From assembly GCF_002878395.1 (NCBI RefSeq), contig NC_061118.1:132608705-132672704 (forward strand): 64,000 nucleotides of DNA. The letters are read 5' to 3'. Origin of the DNA: Capsicum annuum (Eukaryota; Streptophyta; Magnoliopsida; Solanales; Solanaceae). Below are positions 1-12,143 of the stretch, one piece after another. The first letter of the stretch is position 1. Each line of letters begins with the position of its first letter. The notes under the pieces were generated by a model. That model was not told where the DNA came from. It saw only the letters and a program-made list of their open reading frames with translations, and made no database searches. Position numbers and translations under genes: made by a program.

Positions 1-502
1 ATACACCCCCACATACTCAGTACATTTCAAAGTGTTGACGCACATATTTTTCATATAGGCTACATTTTCTTGTAATGTAGGTTCAGGTACTCAGCCGCAG
101 CCGTGTTAGCAATATTCGGGTGCCTCACTACATTTCCTCAGTGGTGACTCCTCATTGTTCGAGGACCGTGTCTATATTTTTGTGATATCATTTTGTTGTT
201 ATGGCTTTCAGTACTGTTGAGTCAGTTGGGGGTTTGTCCGAAATGCTCCTTGATTTTGATGTATAGAGGGTTTGTCAGACTAGAGGGATGGTATGTACAG
301 ACATTCAATATATATTTTGGTTGTACAGTTTAGTATTATCCAGTATCTCTCTTGAACCCGATGTGATATATCTCTTTATTATGCATGACTATTGTTTAAT
401 TGAGTTCCTTGAGGTAGTGTTTGGCTCCGAGGGTTAGCTTGGTGCTACGTGTAGCCCTAAGCACCGTGTGACATCTCGGGATGGAAATTTTGGGGCGTTA
501 CA
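1..502 (+). repeat. A0: LTR fragment of chromovirus family A, sense orientation
   Basis: This stretch is the reverse complement of the first part of both A1 LTRs (2571 onward and 9901 onward). It shares the GTAGGTTCAGGTACT segment and the terminal GGGGCGTTACA. It ends exactly at the LTR edge (502), and B1 protease sequence begins at the next base. No primer-binding site follows, so it is a 3' LTR or solo LTR whose other end lies outside the window. It keeps the roughly 43-bp segment (about 425-475) that is deleted in the A1 3' LTR, so it is not a copy of that LTR. Confidence 0.85.
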
Positions 503-2239
503 AATAAAGGAAACCTTTAGAAACCAATTTTCGAGATCTACGATACAAGATAAACATTCCCTTAGGCACTAGGGAACTACCTTGCTATTCGATTACCGGC
601 TCATTTAGGAAATGGATACTGACCCTTTGGGTCTGAAAATCATGAGAAATATAACATTAATGCAACCAATACATCCCCAAAACCATATCAAAGTCCAACA
701 TATTCAACTCTATTAGATCCTCTAAGGTCTCCCTACCGTGAACTGACATCGCATAACCCCTAAAGAATTTTTTATCCACAATGGAGTCACCCACCAGGGT
801 GGACACCAAAAAAGGGTTCAAAATATAGTCAGGATAAAATCAAAAATGGATAGCCACATAAGGGGTCACATAGGAGACAGTAGACCTAGGATCAAGTAGA
901 CTGTATAAATCACGAGAAAAAAGTTTAAACATACCAATAACAACATCAGCGAATGCCTCAGAATCCTGGCGAGTGGCGAGAACATACAAACGGTTCAACA
1001 AGTGTCGGAGCCAGAAGCAGAAGTAGCCGCCTTTTGTGTGATGAAGAAGTAATATGAATCTTATTCTCCCCAGAAGAAACCTTAGATGGACAATCCCTCT
1101 TCAGATAACCAGTCTAACCATATTTAAGGAACTTGTTCCTTCCTTCCTCGCAAAAACTATGATGCACCTGACCACAAAATATATAAGGAGAATTTGACGG
1201 AGCTGACTGAGCCCTACTAACCTGTGACTGAGCTCCTAGTGCTCTAAACCCACCATCAAACTAGGAACGACGGTCACCCAACGACTTTGGATAAGGAGCA
1301 CTAGCCATAGAGTAGGAACCAGAATTACCCCACTTTTTCTTAGACTACTTACCACTATCTCTACCACTTTGCTATTGACCTCCACCCTAATCTGAATAGC
1401 AAAACTACTTATTCTACCTCTCACTCATCTCTGCTTGCTTTGTCTTTTCTTTCTCCACTTATTGCATGTACACCACTAGTCTAGAGATGTCCATATCCTT
1501 GTTGAAGAAGGCAGCCTTGCTTTCCAAAATTAACTCATAGGACGACCTCGAAGCAAAATTCTTTATTCTAGCCCTTATGCTAGACACAAATTCAGGAGCA
1601 TAACACGACAACTGATAAAACTTCAAGGCATACTCCTTTACCGATACCCTGTCTTACTTGAGAATCACAAATTCCTCAGCCTTTGCCTTTCTCAACTCCG
1701 GAGGAAAAAAATGGTTAAGGAAAGCACTAGAAAAATTATCCGACAAAGGGGACTCAGGTTCATCACCCCTAAACTGGTCCTACTCCTCATACCATTGGTA
1801 TGCCACAGACTTCAATTGATAAGCAGTGAACTCTACACCCTTCATGTTAGTAGCATACATCACACGAAAGATCTTTTGCATATTATTAATAAAATTTTGA
1901 GGATCTTTCTCAACTTTAGAATCAGTGAAAACAGAAGGACTCAACCTTACGAATTTGCCAAACTTAGCAGCCTCAGATAATGGAGTAATAGAAGCAACAC
2001 GCTCAGTATGGGAGGCCACCAATTGGGTATGAAAATGAATTGACTAGCGAAACTCAGCATTAGACACACCAGCTCGAGGTGTCTGAGGAGGGATAGGAGC
2101 AACCTGTGGAGCTCCCTCAGGGCAATCAGAAGCATACCCTAGACCAAGTCTGAACCCTATGAGTAGGATGAGCTCCATCCACATTATCCTCAGATGGGAC
2201 ATAAGAGTTTTCACGAATATCAAATCTTTTGGGAGGCAT
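503..2239 (-). pseudogene. gag: B1 gag-protease, degraded
   Basis: Decayed capsid/nucleocapsid gene running into protease of a Ty3/gypsy chromovirus. The likely start is the minus-strand ATG at 2239 (MPPKRFDIREN...). B2 and B3 have a similar short start segment, with ATGs at 19426 and 27361. The best preserved part, 2022-1780, is the gag core with phrases such as LSEAAKFGKFVRLSP and AYQLKSVAYQWYEE. Near 830-930 the protease motif reads LLDPRSTVSYVTP, so the active-site Asp is kept but the usual glycine is changed. At 530-640 the sequence matches the B3 region near 25660-25720, then stops at A0. Reverse transcriptase and beyond would lie left of the window. Many stops and shifts make it nonfunctional. 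Confidence 0.8.
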
Positions 2240-2454
2240 GATCTGAAAAGCGAACATATGAAAATTAAAGGAGGTTTAAGACCTTAGACTCTATAGCTTG
2301 AAATAAAACAACAACACAGAGAAAACATTCCTAAATGCCTCATAGCCTCTCCCTTATAAGTTCAGTGCGCTACACACCTATAAATAAGACTCTACTTGAT
2401 CCGACTTTGTTGGACCCCCAATGAGAGCAAACCTAGGCTCTAACACCATCTCTT
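2240..2454 (-). other. B1 leader with initiator-Met type primer-binding site
   Basis: Noncoding leader between the 5' LTR and gag. The minus-strand sequence next to the LTR (2433-2453) contains TGGTGTTAGAGCC, two mismatches from the plant initiator tRNA-Met site TGGTATCAGAGCC. About 70 bp further on (near 2360-2385) lies GTGTAGCGCAC, part of a leader block shared with A1, B2 and B3. Confidence 0.7.
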
Positions 2455-2570
2455 TAACAACACAAACTAGGACCTGGCCATGACGGGTATCTTAACACAC
2501 TAATGTTGGATAAAATCTGAACATATAACAACATAGAGTGCAGTAGCTTAAGAAAAAAATAATGCATGTC
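2455..2570 (-). repeat. B1 5' LTR, terminal 116 bp (U5 end)
   Basis: Matches the reverse complement of the end of the B2 5' LTR (19093-19209), including CCTGGCCATGAC and the following GGTATCT. The LTR is interrupted at 2571 by A1 and resumes at 12144, where ATAACC continues the same alignment. The two parts total about 2.1 kb, the same size as the B2 LTR. Confidence 0.75.
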
Positions 2571-4899
2571 TGTAACGCCCCGAAATATCATCCCGAGAGA
2601 TAACCCTTTATGCCAAAACACTACCCTTGGGTTCCAACACAACAACATACACGCTATGCTAAGGATATATACATGAGTACATATCATATTACATCGTACA
2701 TGGTACGAAATATCATTAGACTATACATATATGGAATGTCTATACACAAACCAACCCAACAATATACTAGTCTGACATAGCCTCTATATAGCAAAATCAA
2801 CGAGCCATTGGGACAAACCCCTAACTGACTCAACAGACCAAAGGGATCATAAAACAACAGTACCAACACAAGCAACTTGGTCCTCGAACCATGAGGACTC
2901 ACCACAGAAGGAATGTAGATGCGGCACTCGGATATCACTGTCGCGGCTGCGGCTAAGTACCTGAACCTACATCATGGTAAGAATGTATCCCATAAAGAAA
3001 TATATGGGTTAGCACAAGATACATACTGAGTATGTGGGGGCGCATGCAAAATATAAATAATATCATAAATTTCGTAAAAACGTACATACGAACCATAATG
3101 ACACAACTGGCTTGAGTGATATTGAATCATGAAACTCATAACATCTTAGATAGGAAATATAGGAGAAAAACCTCATAAATCATTATAGATCATCATAGGC
3201 AACTTGACTTACCACATCAAAACTCGAAGTGACTCGGTATTCAATAAACATGACACTTATGGATAGGGGAGTTTTCTATAACCGAAAACCCCACGTGAGC
3301 TACGTGGAATACCAACGTTTGAAACCCCCGTTGGCAGGAGTGTCATACTCTTTACCAGAGAGTACGACCTTAAAACTGCAATAATCATAATCGGTCTCTC
3401 TGGCCAATAATATCATCATCAAACAATCCTACGGTGGCACATAGGTTTCGGGAGATACTAAATTTCCCTCTCGGTGCTACGTACTACTCCCCGACAAGCT
3501 CAGAATGCGGTAGGAAATCCACCAAAACATCACAAGGGTTATCATAAAGACCAAATCAAATCTCTTTCTCATTTATCAAATCATATCAATTTGTGGATTC
3601 CTAATTCAACACATTTTAGCTCAAAATATATTAATCTTCCTCAACATCAACAAGGTATCAATGCATTGAACCATAACTGACTCGACATTTGGACAAGGAT
3701 ATGAAGACTCAATACATAATATTTTCAACAATTTAACTCATCAAAACCATCTGGAAAATACCAAGACTCATTGCAACTTCAATATCAATATTTCTCAATT
3801 TGCCATCCAACTCTCATTTAAAGGCACTTGAGACATCAACCCATAGTAGGGATATAGAATTTCCAATATTAATTATAAATTCATAATAAGGAAAAAGTGG
3901 AATGATAGTATAAATCACGGCTTAACAAATTAAATCATCATACTCTCATAATCAAATACTTTTTGGACATAATTCCATCTCAACATCATACACATATCGG
4001 ATGACATAATTCCATAGCTCATGGATAATAATATAAGATATAAAATCATATTTCTAATTCACGGTAAAAGATGTAAAATCTCATGTCAATGTAATTCAAC
4101 AAAAATACCAGGCACAAGATCGAAAGGATAGTCTTGTTCAAAGCCCCACATACCTAAAAATGGAAGATGAATATGAAATTCCGACTCCAGAACTTTATTC
4201 ACAAAAATAAAGGGTGCTTCTCAAAGCCCTTAACATGATCAACTCGAATCCCGAATCAATTTGAAATTTCTACGGTTCAATCAAGAGACATAGAATGATG
4301 AAATTTGGAGTAGTAGGGTTGGAGTTTGAGCCTTAGGAAATTTTGGAGAAAAATGAGCTATTGAATGCTCTTAATGGACTTAAATCCATGGTTTACCCGG
4401 ATGGATTGGAGTGGAAATGACCAAAACACCCTTAAAAATCAAATAATGTCAAATCTGTCCTTTGGTGGACTGTTTTGATAGGCTAAAGTAGATCGACCAT
4501 AACTTTTTGCTTCAATGGCCAAATTGGATGAAATCAATTTTATTGGAAAGAGGACTTTTAGAGATTTCTGTTGATATATGGTAGCTCACCCATATCATTA
4601 TGTACAAGGAGTTATGATCGTTTTAAGTTGACCCTAAAATTCACCTGGCCTCAGTATTTTTTTTCCTGCACATTTACTGTTCACCACTATTCACGGTTAG
4701 ATTGGAATGATCATAACTCATCGCTCGAGTGTCTGTTTTGGATGATCCACATATAGCTGGAAAGATTATTTGATGCTCTACGTAATGACGGGTCGCATAT
4801 CCAGAAATTCCACATAGAAAAATTATTAATCATAATAAAGAACGGAATTCAATACATTTTCGTCCGAGATCTTAACAGAAAATTTTTTGGGGCATCACA
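2571..4899 (-). repeat. A1 3' LTR
   Basis: 2329-bp LTR. On the plus strand it begins TGTAACGCCCCG and ends GGGGCATCACA, giving short imperfect terminal inverted repeats. It aligns along its length with 9901-12143. Relative to that copy and to A0 it lacks about 43 bp just after 2600. The immediately flanking pyrimidine tract at 4900 fixes the inner end. Confidence 0.9.
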
Positions 4900-4912
4900 T
4901 CACTCCCCCTTG
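4900..4912 (-). other. A1 polypurine tract
   Basis: The minus strand reads AAGGGGGAGTGA directly before the 3' LTR start TGTGATGCC. This is the standard plus-strand priming tract position. It is the main reason for placing the LTR edge at 4899 rather than at 4796, where homology with the truncated 5' LTR ends. Confidence 0.75.
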
Positions 4913-5072
4913 GAAACATTCGTCCTCGAATGTGGATAGGTAGGTCAATAATATTATGAAAATGAGTATATAGAGAAAAATCATCTTGCCCAAGCATATA
5001 CTCCATTCTAGATTTTTTTTGGATATTGTAGAAAACACACAAGCCAAGATAGACATAGCAATAAGGATTAAA

Positions 5073-6717
5073 TCAAAAGAGAACGATACCTTTGACATGC
5101 TCAGGATTCGTAGGAAAGAGGTGGGGATATTTGCCACGCATATCCACTTCGACTTCCCAAGTAGCACTCTCCACGGATTGATTTCGCCAAAGCACTTTAA
5201 CCAAAGGAACTTCCTTGTTTCTTAGCCTACGAACTTGAAAGTCAAAAACCTTAACTGAAATCCCTTCATATGAAAGACTATCTTGAATACTCGAGCTTTC
5301 GGCAGGATCAATCACAACAGAATCACCAATAGACTTCTTAAGCATAGAAACATGGAAAACCGGATGGACGTTAGATAACTCCGCGGGCAATTCAACATTA
5401 TACGCTACCTTCCCAATGCGATCCACAATCTTATAGGGACCAATGTAATGGGGACTTAGTTTCCCTTTCTTCCCCAATCTCTTCACCCCTTTCATGGGTG
5501 AAACTTTGAAGTACACTAAATCACCAACATCAAATTCAAGGCCTTCCTCCTTACATCTACGTATGATTTTTGACGACTTTGGGCGGTTTTCAACCTTTTC
5601 CGAATTAATTTAACCTTTTCCATGGCCTCGAACACCGCATCCGGTCCAGTCACAGCAGGCTCACCTACTTCAAACCAACCAATGGGTGATCTACACCTTC
5701 TACCATACAAAGCTTCAAACGGGGCGATTTCAATAGTAGCATGAAAACTGTTATTGTAAGAAAACTCGATTAATTCCAAGTGCTCATCCCAACTACCTTT
5801 AAAATCAAGCACACAAGCCCTCAACATATCTTCTAAAGTCTGAATGGTCCGCTTGGGCTAATCATCTCTTTGTGGATGGAAAGCAGAACTTAAACGAATT
5901 TAGGTACCGAGACCCTTCTGGAAAGATTTCCAAAACTGAGTACCTCTGTCAAAAATAATAGCCAAAGGGATTCCATAGAGTCTGACAAGTTCCCGAATAT
6001 ATATATTCTAGCATAATCTTCAGCTGTATACGATGAATGAACAGACAAGAAATGAGCTGATTTCGTCAGCCGATCTACGACAACCCAAATCGAATCATGA
6101 TGGGGACGAGAAGGAGACAAACCAACTATGAAGTCTATATTCACTTCTTCCCACTTTCAAGTAGGAATGCTAAACTCTTGCATCACGCCACTGGGCCTTT
6201 GATGCTCTATTTTAACATGTTGACACGTGGAACACTTCACCACAAATTCTGCTATGTTTCTCTTCATACCGTTCCACCAATAGATTTCCCGCAAATCATG
6301 GTACATCTTGGTAGCACCAGGATGCATGGAGTATCACGTACCATGCGCTTCCACCATAATCCTCTGCTTCAAGTTATCAATATCAGGAACACATAATCTT
6401 TCTCGGAGTCTCAAAACGCTATCTCCCCCTTCGGAGAAAACCTTCACCTTTTGGTCTTTAACTGACTCTTTTAACCTGACCAAGGTAGGATCCCTGTCTT
6501 GCTTCTCCTTCACTTCCAAAACTAAAGAGGATTTGGAACCGCTTTGCACTCCTATACTACCCTCAGCATCACCAAATATCCTAACCCCCAATCTAGCCAA
6601 ACGATGTACCTCACGGGCCAAATTCTTCTTACCAATCTCCACATGTGCTATGCTACCAATGGACTTCCGACTAAGGGCATCTGCTACTACATTGGCCTTG
6701 CCTGGATGATATAGCAC
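5073..6717 (-). pseudogene. int: A1 integrase and chromodomain, degraded
   Basis: Integrase region following RNase H. 6717-6334 holds the RNase H tail (NVVADALSRKS) and the connection to the zinc-binding N-terminus. 6144-5890 carries the catalytic core start (MNIDFIVGLSPS, DRLTKSAHFL). 5827-5516 carries core and linker (EFSYNNSFHATI, EALYGRRCRSP). 5516-5073 carries the C-terminal GPY-type region (LSPHYIGPYKI, HPVFHVSMLKK) and ends in a chromodomain-like stretch, VKVLWRNQSVESATWEVE. Chromodomains of this class are thought to direct integration to marked chromatin, which fits the nested surroundings. The pieces lie in different frames with stops between them. Confidence 0.88.
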
Positions 6718-6789
6718 GCTATATCATAATCTTTTAACAGTTCTAACCATCATCGCTGCCTAAGATTCAACTCCTTTTAGGTGAATACA

Positions 6790-8478
6790 TACTGCAAGCT
6801 CTTATGGTCCGTGAAGACGTCGACATGGACACCATACAAATAATGTCTCCAGATTTTCAAAGCAAAAACCACGTCAGCTAATTCAAGGTCATGGGTAGGA
6901 TAATTCTTCTCGTGAGGCTTTAGCTACCTGGAAGCATAAGCTATAACCTTGCTCTTTTGCATCAATACAAAACCTAAACCGACTCTGGAAGCATCGCAAT
7001 ACACCACAAAACCATCAACACCATCAGGCAAAGTCAACACAGGGGCTGAAGTGAGTCGAGTCTTCAACTCTTGAAAACTCTTCTCGTCAGATTCGGACCA
7101 CAGGAACTTCACTTTCTTTTGGGTCAAACGGGTCATAGGATATGCAATAGATGAAAACCCTTCAACAAAACGATGATAATAACCAGCTATACCCAAGAAA
7201 CTTCGGATATCAGAAGGAGAAATAGGTCTAGGCCAACTCTTTATATCCTCTATCTTTTGAGGATTAACTCTAATACCTTCGGAAGAAATAACATGACCCA
7301 AAAAAGCTACAGAGTTCAGCCAGAACTCACACTTACTGAACTTAGCATACAACCTATGAGTTCGAAGAGTTTCCAACGTAATTCAGAGATGATCCTCATG
7401 ATCACCCTCACTTTGGTAGTAAATAAGAATATCATCAAGGAATACTATTACAAATAAATCCAGATATGATTGGAATACATGGTTCATAAGATCCATGAAA
7501 GCCACTGGAGCATTAGTTAACCCGAAAGACATCACTAGAAATTCAAAATGACCATAACGAGTTCGAAAGGCTATCTTGGTGATATAACATTCCCTAACCT
7601 TAAGTTGGTGATAACTGAATCTGAGGTCTATCTTCAAAAAGTAGCTCGTACCTTACAATTGATCAAATAAATCATCAATTCGAGGAAACAGATATTTATT
7701 CTTGATAGTAACCCTATTAAGCTGCCAGTAATTAATACATATTTGCAAAAAACCATCTTTCTTACGCACAAATAGGACAGGTTCACCCCACGGGGACACA
7801 CTAGGTCTGATAAAGCTTTTGTCTAAAAGATCTTTCAATTGCTCCTTCAACTCTTTAAGTTCCGTGGGAGCCATGTAATACGGAGGAATAGAAATAGGCT
7901 GAGTATCGGGAAAAAGGTCAATCCCAAACTCTATCTCTCTATCAAGAGGTACTCCAAGGAGATCTTCCGAAAAGATATCAAAAAACTCATTAACAACATT
8001 AATTGACTGAATGGTTGGGGTTTCAGACTTAGTGTCTTTAACTTGAACCAAATGGTGGATGCAACCCTTGGAAATCAACTTCCTAGCTTTGAGATAGGAT
8101 ATGAAACGACCCTTAGGAATCACAGAACTCCTGGACCATTCGAGGATAGGTTCATTAGGAAATTGAAACTTGACCACACAGGCATGATAATCAATAGACG
8201 GATAGCATAAGTGAAGCCAATCCATACCCAGAATGATATCAAAGTATATCTAGCTCAATCAAATCAGCATACATAACCCAATGAAAGATAGTAATAGGAC
8301 ATTTCTTATACACCCGCTTAGCAATGACAGACTCTTCTATCGGAGTAGAAACCAAAATAGGCTCAAAAATTAGTTCAGGATCCGTTTCAAAATTTACAGC
8401 AACCAGAGGTGTCACATAAGAAAAACTCAAACTGGGGTCCATCAACACGTAGACATCAAAATAAAAATCACAGAGCAT
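6790..8478 (-). pseudogene. pol: A1 protease, reverse transcriptase and RNase H, degraded
   Basis: 8478-8239 is protease; the active-site region reads LMDPSLSFSYVTP, with Asp kept but the following Gly-Ala altered. 8225-7653 continues with GMDWLH-type sequence and the RT N-terminal half ([24 protein letters not shown]). After a stop, 7637-7383 carries the RT palm with intact FLDD in [13 protein letters not shown]. 7376-6924 carries the thumb and the start of RNase H ([23 protein letters not shown]). About 6900-6790 holds the rest of RNase H in broken frames. Several stops (for example near 7650 and 6930) interrupt an otherwise colinear polyprotein. Confidence 0.9.
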
Positions 8479-8689
8479 ACCGGTGACAACATCAGGAGAG
8501 TCCTCCTGCTCCTGACGAGGTGGTATAGCATAGAAATAATTCTGGCATTGACTGCTAGCAGTACTAAATGAAGCACCCTGAGGAGGAACTGGATGGGCTG
8601 CGGGGGCGAGGAACTGGTAGCCTGACTCTGAAGATGGGTATCACGACTCCACTGTCTGGTATACGGGTAGTCTCTAAGTATGTGGCCTA

Positions 8690-9686
8690 ACTTGCCATAA
8701 AAAAATAGCCCCACTGCCCCATATAACACTCCCCAAAATGGTCTTTACCACACTTAGCACACGAAGGAAGATGAGGTTGGCTGCTTACACTATCTTTAGA
8801 CCTGGAAAATACCGACCTATTCTCGAGGTCCTGCCTACCCTGATATATAGGAGCACTAGCTGAGGAAGGCACAGGTATAAATGGACGTCTCTTGAACTGA
8901 GGGTGACTCCCTCCGGAGAATCTAGTCTGACCAGACCCCTGTTGCTCCGATCTGACTCTCTTAATTTGTCTTACTCTTTCTCTTTCCTTTATCTTGTCTG
9001 ACTCAATCTATTGGGCGTGAATCATTAACCTAGGTAGATCAATCTCCCTGTTGATCATAGCAGATCTACATTCTTTCATTACATAACTCGACACCCAAGT
9101 TAGAAACTTGCTCATACTAGTCCTCAAGTCAGCCATCATATTAGGAGCGTACTTCGATAGGTAATTAAACTTAAGACAATACTCCTTAACCGACATGGAG
9201 CCTTGTGTCAAATTCATAAACTCCTCTATCTTAGCTTCCCATAACTCAAGAGGAAAGAATCTATCCAAGAAAGCATCTTGGAACAATTACCAAGTGACAG
9301 GAGCGATATCTTCCTCTCTACCCTTATTCCACATCTGCACCCAGTCATAGGCAACATCCTTCAACCAATAAGAAGCCAGCTCCACACTTTCTTCCTCGGT
9401 CACATGCATAATCTGTGTAATTTTCTTTATTTTATCAACATACATCTGCGGGTCCTCACCTGCTCTCGACCTATGAGACTGGCGAATTCATCCACATAAA
9501 GTAACTAATTCGTGCTGCAGCTGAATTATTTTCCTACAGAGGTGGAGCATTGTCTTGAGTATTATCGGTAACTACCTGGGCTAGCGTATGAAAAGCTTCT
9601 CAAAATTTGGCATGGGATACCATCTCATGTAACGGATCAATGGGTTGAGGTTGGTTGTTGTTTCCGCGAGCTCGATGTGGAGGCAT
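8690..9686 (-). pseudogene. gag: A1 gag, degraded
   Basis: Gag starts at the minus-strand ATG at 9686 (MPPHRARGNNNQPQP), about 200 bp inside the 5' LTR. The frame stays recognisable past single stops. The capsid core at 9286-9008 reads FLDRFFPLELWEAKIEEF and SVKEYCLKFNYLSKYAP. Near 8760 the first zinc motif CAKCGKDHFGEC is complete (CX2CX3HX3C). The second knuckle near 8700 reads FFYGKLGHILRDYP, so its Cys ligands are lost. The product would have been the virus-like particle protein. Confidence 0.85.
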
Positions 9687-9900
9687 TTTCTGCCATAAGA
9701 ACGCATGAATTAGTAGCAGAAAGAAACAGTTGTAAGCATGATAAACTCTTGTAGAAAGAAAGAAATGACTTTTCCTAGAATGCCCCGCAGCCTCTTGATT
9801 ATAGGTGTAGCGCGCTACACATCGATGCTCAAGACTCTACATAACGCGGGTTGTCAGACTCCCTAGGACTCTTCACAACCTTAGGCTCTGATACCTAGTT
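9687..9900 (-). other. A1 leader: initiator-Met primer-binding site and palindrome
   Basis: Adjacent to the 5' LTR the minus strand reads TAGGTATCAGAGCC (9884-9897), one base from the initiator tRNA-Met primer site. At 9805-9820 is the perfect 16-bp palindrome GTGTAGCGCGCTACAC, in the leader position where retroviruses carry dimer-initiation hairpins. That comparison is inference. Confidence 0.75.
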
Positions 9901-12143
9901 TGTAACGCCCCGAAATATCATCTCGAGATGCCACATGGTGCCCAAGGCTACACGTAGCCTCAAGCTAACCCTTTAAGCGAAAACACTACCCTTGGGTTCC
10001 AACACAACAACATACACGCTACGCTAAGGATATATACATAAGTACATATCATATTAGATCGCACATGGCACGGAATATCATTAGACTATACATATATGGA
10101 ATGTCCATACACAAACCAACCCAACAATACGCTAGTCTGACATAGCCTCTATACAACAAAATCAACGAGCCATTGGGACAATCCCCCAACTGACTCAACA
10201 GACCAAAGGGATCACAAAACAACAGCACTAAAACTAGAAACTTGGTCCTCGAACCATGAGGACTCACCACTGAAGAAACATAGATGCGGCACTCGGATAT
10301 CATTATCGTGGCTGCGGCTGAGTACCTGTACCTACATCATGGTAAGAATGTAGCCCATAGAGAAATATATGGGTCAACATAAGATACGTACTGAGTATAT
10401 GGGGGCGCATGCAAAATATAAATAATATCATATATTTCGTAAAAACGTACATATGGACCATAATGACACACCTAGCTTGAGTGACATTGAATCAAGAAAC
10501 TCATAACATCTTAGATAGGAAATTTAGAAGAAAAACCTCATAAATCATTATAGATCATCATAGGCAACTTGACTTACCATATCAAAACTCGGAGTGACTC
10601 GATATTTCAATAAACATGACTCTTATGAACAGGGGAGTTTCCTATAACTGACAACCCCACGTGAGCTATGTGGAATGCCAACGTTTGAAACCCCTATTGG
10701 TGGGAGCGTCATACTCTTTGCCAGGGAGTACGACCTTAAAACTGCAATAATCACAATCAGTCTCTCTAGCCAATAATATCATCATCAAACAACCCTATAG
10801 TGGCACATAGGTTTGGGAAAATACCAAATTTCCCTCGGTGCTAAGTACTACTCCCCGACAAGCTTAAAACGCGTTAGGAAATCCACCACAATATCATAAG
10901 GGTCTATCATAAAGACCAAATCAAATCTCTTTCTCATTTATCAAATCATATCAATTTGTGGATTCCTAACTCAACAATTTTAGCTCAAAACATTTTAATC
11001 TTCCTCAACATCAACAATGTATCAATGCATTGAACCATAACCGACTCAACATTTGGACAAGGATATGAAGACTCAATACATAATATTTTCAACAATTTAA
11101 CTCATCAAAACCATCCAAAAATACCAAGACTCATTGCAACTTCAATATCAATATTTCTCAATTTGCCATCCAACTCTCATTTAAAGGTACTTGAGATATC
11201 AACCCATAGAAGGGATATAAAATTTTCAATATCAATTATAAATTCATAATAAGGAAATAGTGGAATGATAGTATAAATCAAGGCTTGACAAATTAATCAT
11301 CATACTCTAATAATCAAATACTTTTTGGACATAATTCCATCTCAACATCATACACATATCGGATGACATAATCCCATAGCTCATGGATAATAATATAAGA
11401 TATAAAATCATATTTCTAATTCATGGTAAAAGATGTAAAATCTCATGTCAATGTAATTCAACAAAAATACCGGGCACAAGATCGAAAGGATAATTTTGTT
11501 CAAAGCCCTACATACCTAAAAATGGAAGATGATTATGAACTTCCGACTCCGGAACTTTATTCACGAAAATAAAGGGTGCTTCTCGAAGCCCTTAACATGA
11601 TCAACTCGAATACCGAATCAATTTGAAATTTCTACGGTTTAATCAAGAGACACAGAAGGATGAGATTTAGAGTAGTAGGGTTGGGGTTTGTGCCTTAGGA
11701 AATTTTGGAGAAAAATGAGCTATTGAATGCTCTTAATGGACTTAAATCCATGGTTTACCCGGATGGATTGGAGTGGAAATGACCAAAATACCCTTAAAAA
11801 TCAAATAATATCAAATCTGTCCTTTGGTGGACTATTTTGATAGGCTAAAGTAGATCGACCATAACTTTTTGCTTCGATGGCCAAATTAGATGAAACCAAT
11901 TTCATTGAAAAGAGTGTTGATATATGGTAGCTCACCCAGATCATTATGTACAAGGAGTTATGATCGTTTTAAGTTGACCCTAAAATTTGCCTGGCCTCAG
12001 TATTTTTTTTCCTGCACATTTACTGTTCACCACTATTCACGGTTAGATCGGAATGATCATAACTCATTGTTCGAGAGTCTGTTTTGGATGATCCACATAT
12101 CGTTGGAAAGATTATTCGATGCTCTACGCGATGACAGGTCGCA
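9901..12143 (-). repeat. A1 5' LTR, outer end truncated
   Basis: Aligns base by base with 2571-4796 apart from point changes and small indels. Homology stops after GTCGCA at 12143. The next sequence is B1 LTR, so the outermost 103 bp (start of U3) are lost. Confidence 0.88.

Larger units (their letters stand above)
2571..12143 (-). mobile_element. A1: Del/Tekay-like Ty3/gypsy chromovirus, nearly complete
   Basis: LTR retrotransposon read on the minus strand: 5' LTR 9901-12143, primer-binding site 9884-9897, gag, protease, RT, RNase H, integrase with chromodomain, polypurine tract 4900-4912, 3' LTR 2571-4899. The domain order with integrase after RNase H defines Ty3/gypsy, and the C-terminal chromodomain defines a chromovirus. 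It inserted into the B1 5' LTR. The outer 103 bp of its 5' LTR (counterpart of 4797-4899) are missing at 12143, so a target duplication cannot be confirmed; the left flank is ATGTC (2566-2570). All ORFs carry stops, so it is not autonomous now. Confidence 0.9.

Noticed and set aside
4895..5225. ORFs on both strands at the A1 3' end
   Set aside because: Polypurine tract and the end of integrase explain the region; they are out-of-frame shadows.
6308..6709. 133-codon plus-strand ORF
   Set aside because: Antisense shadow of the A1 RNase H/integrase lead-in on the minus strand; no independent motif.
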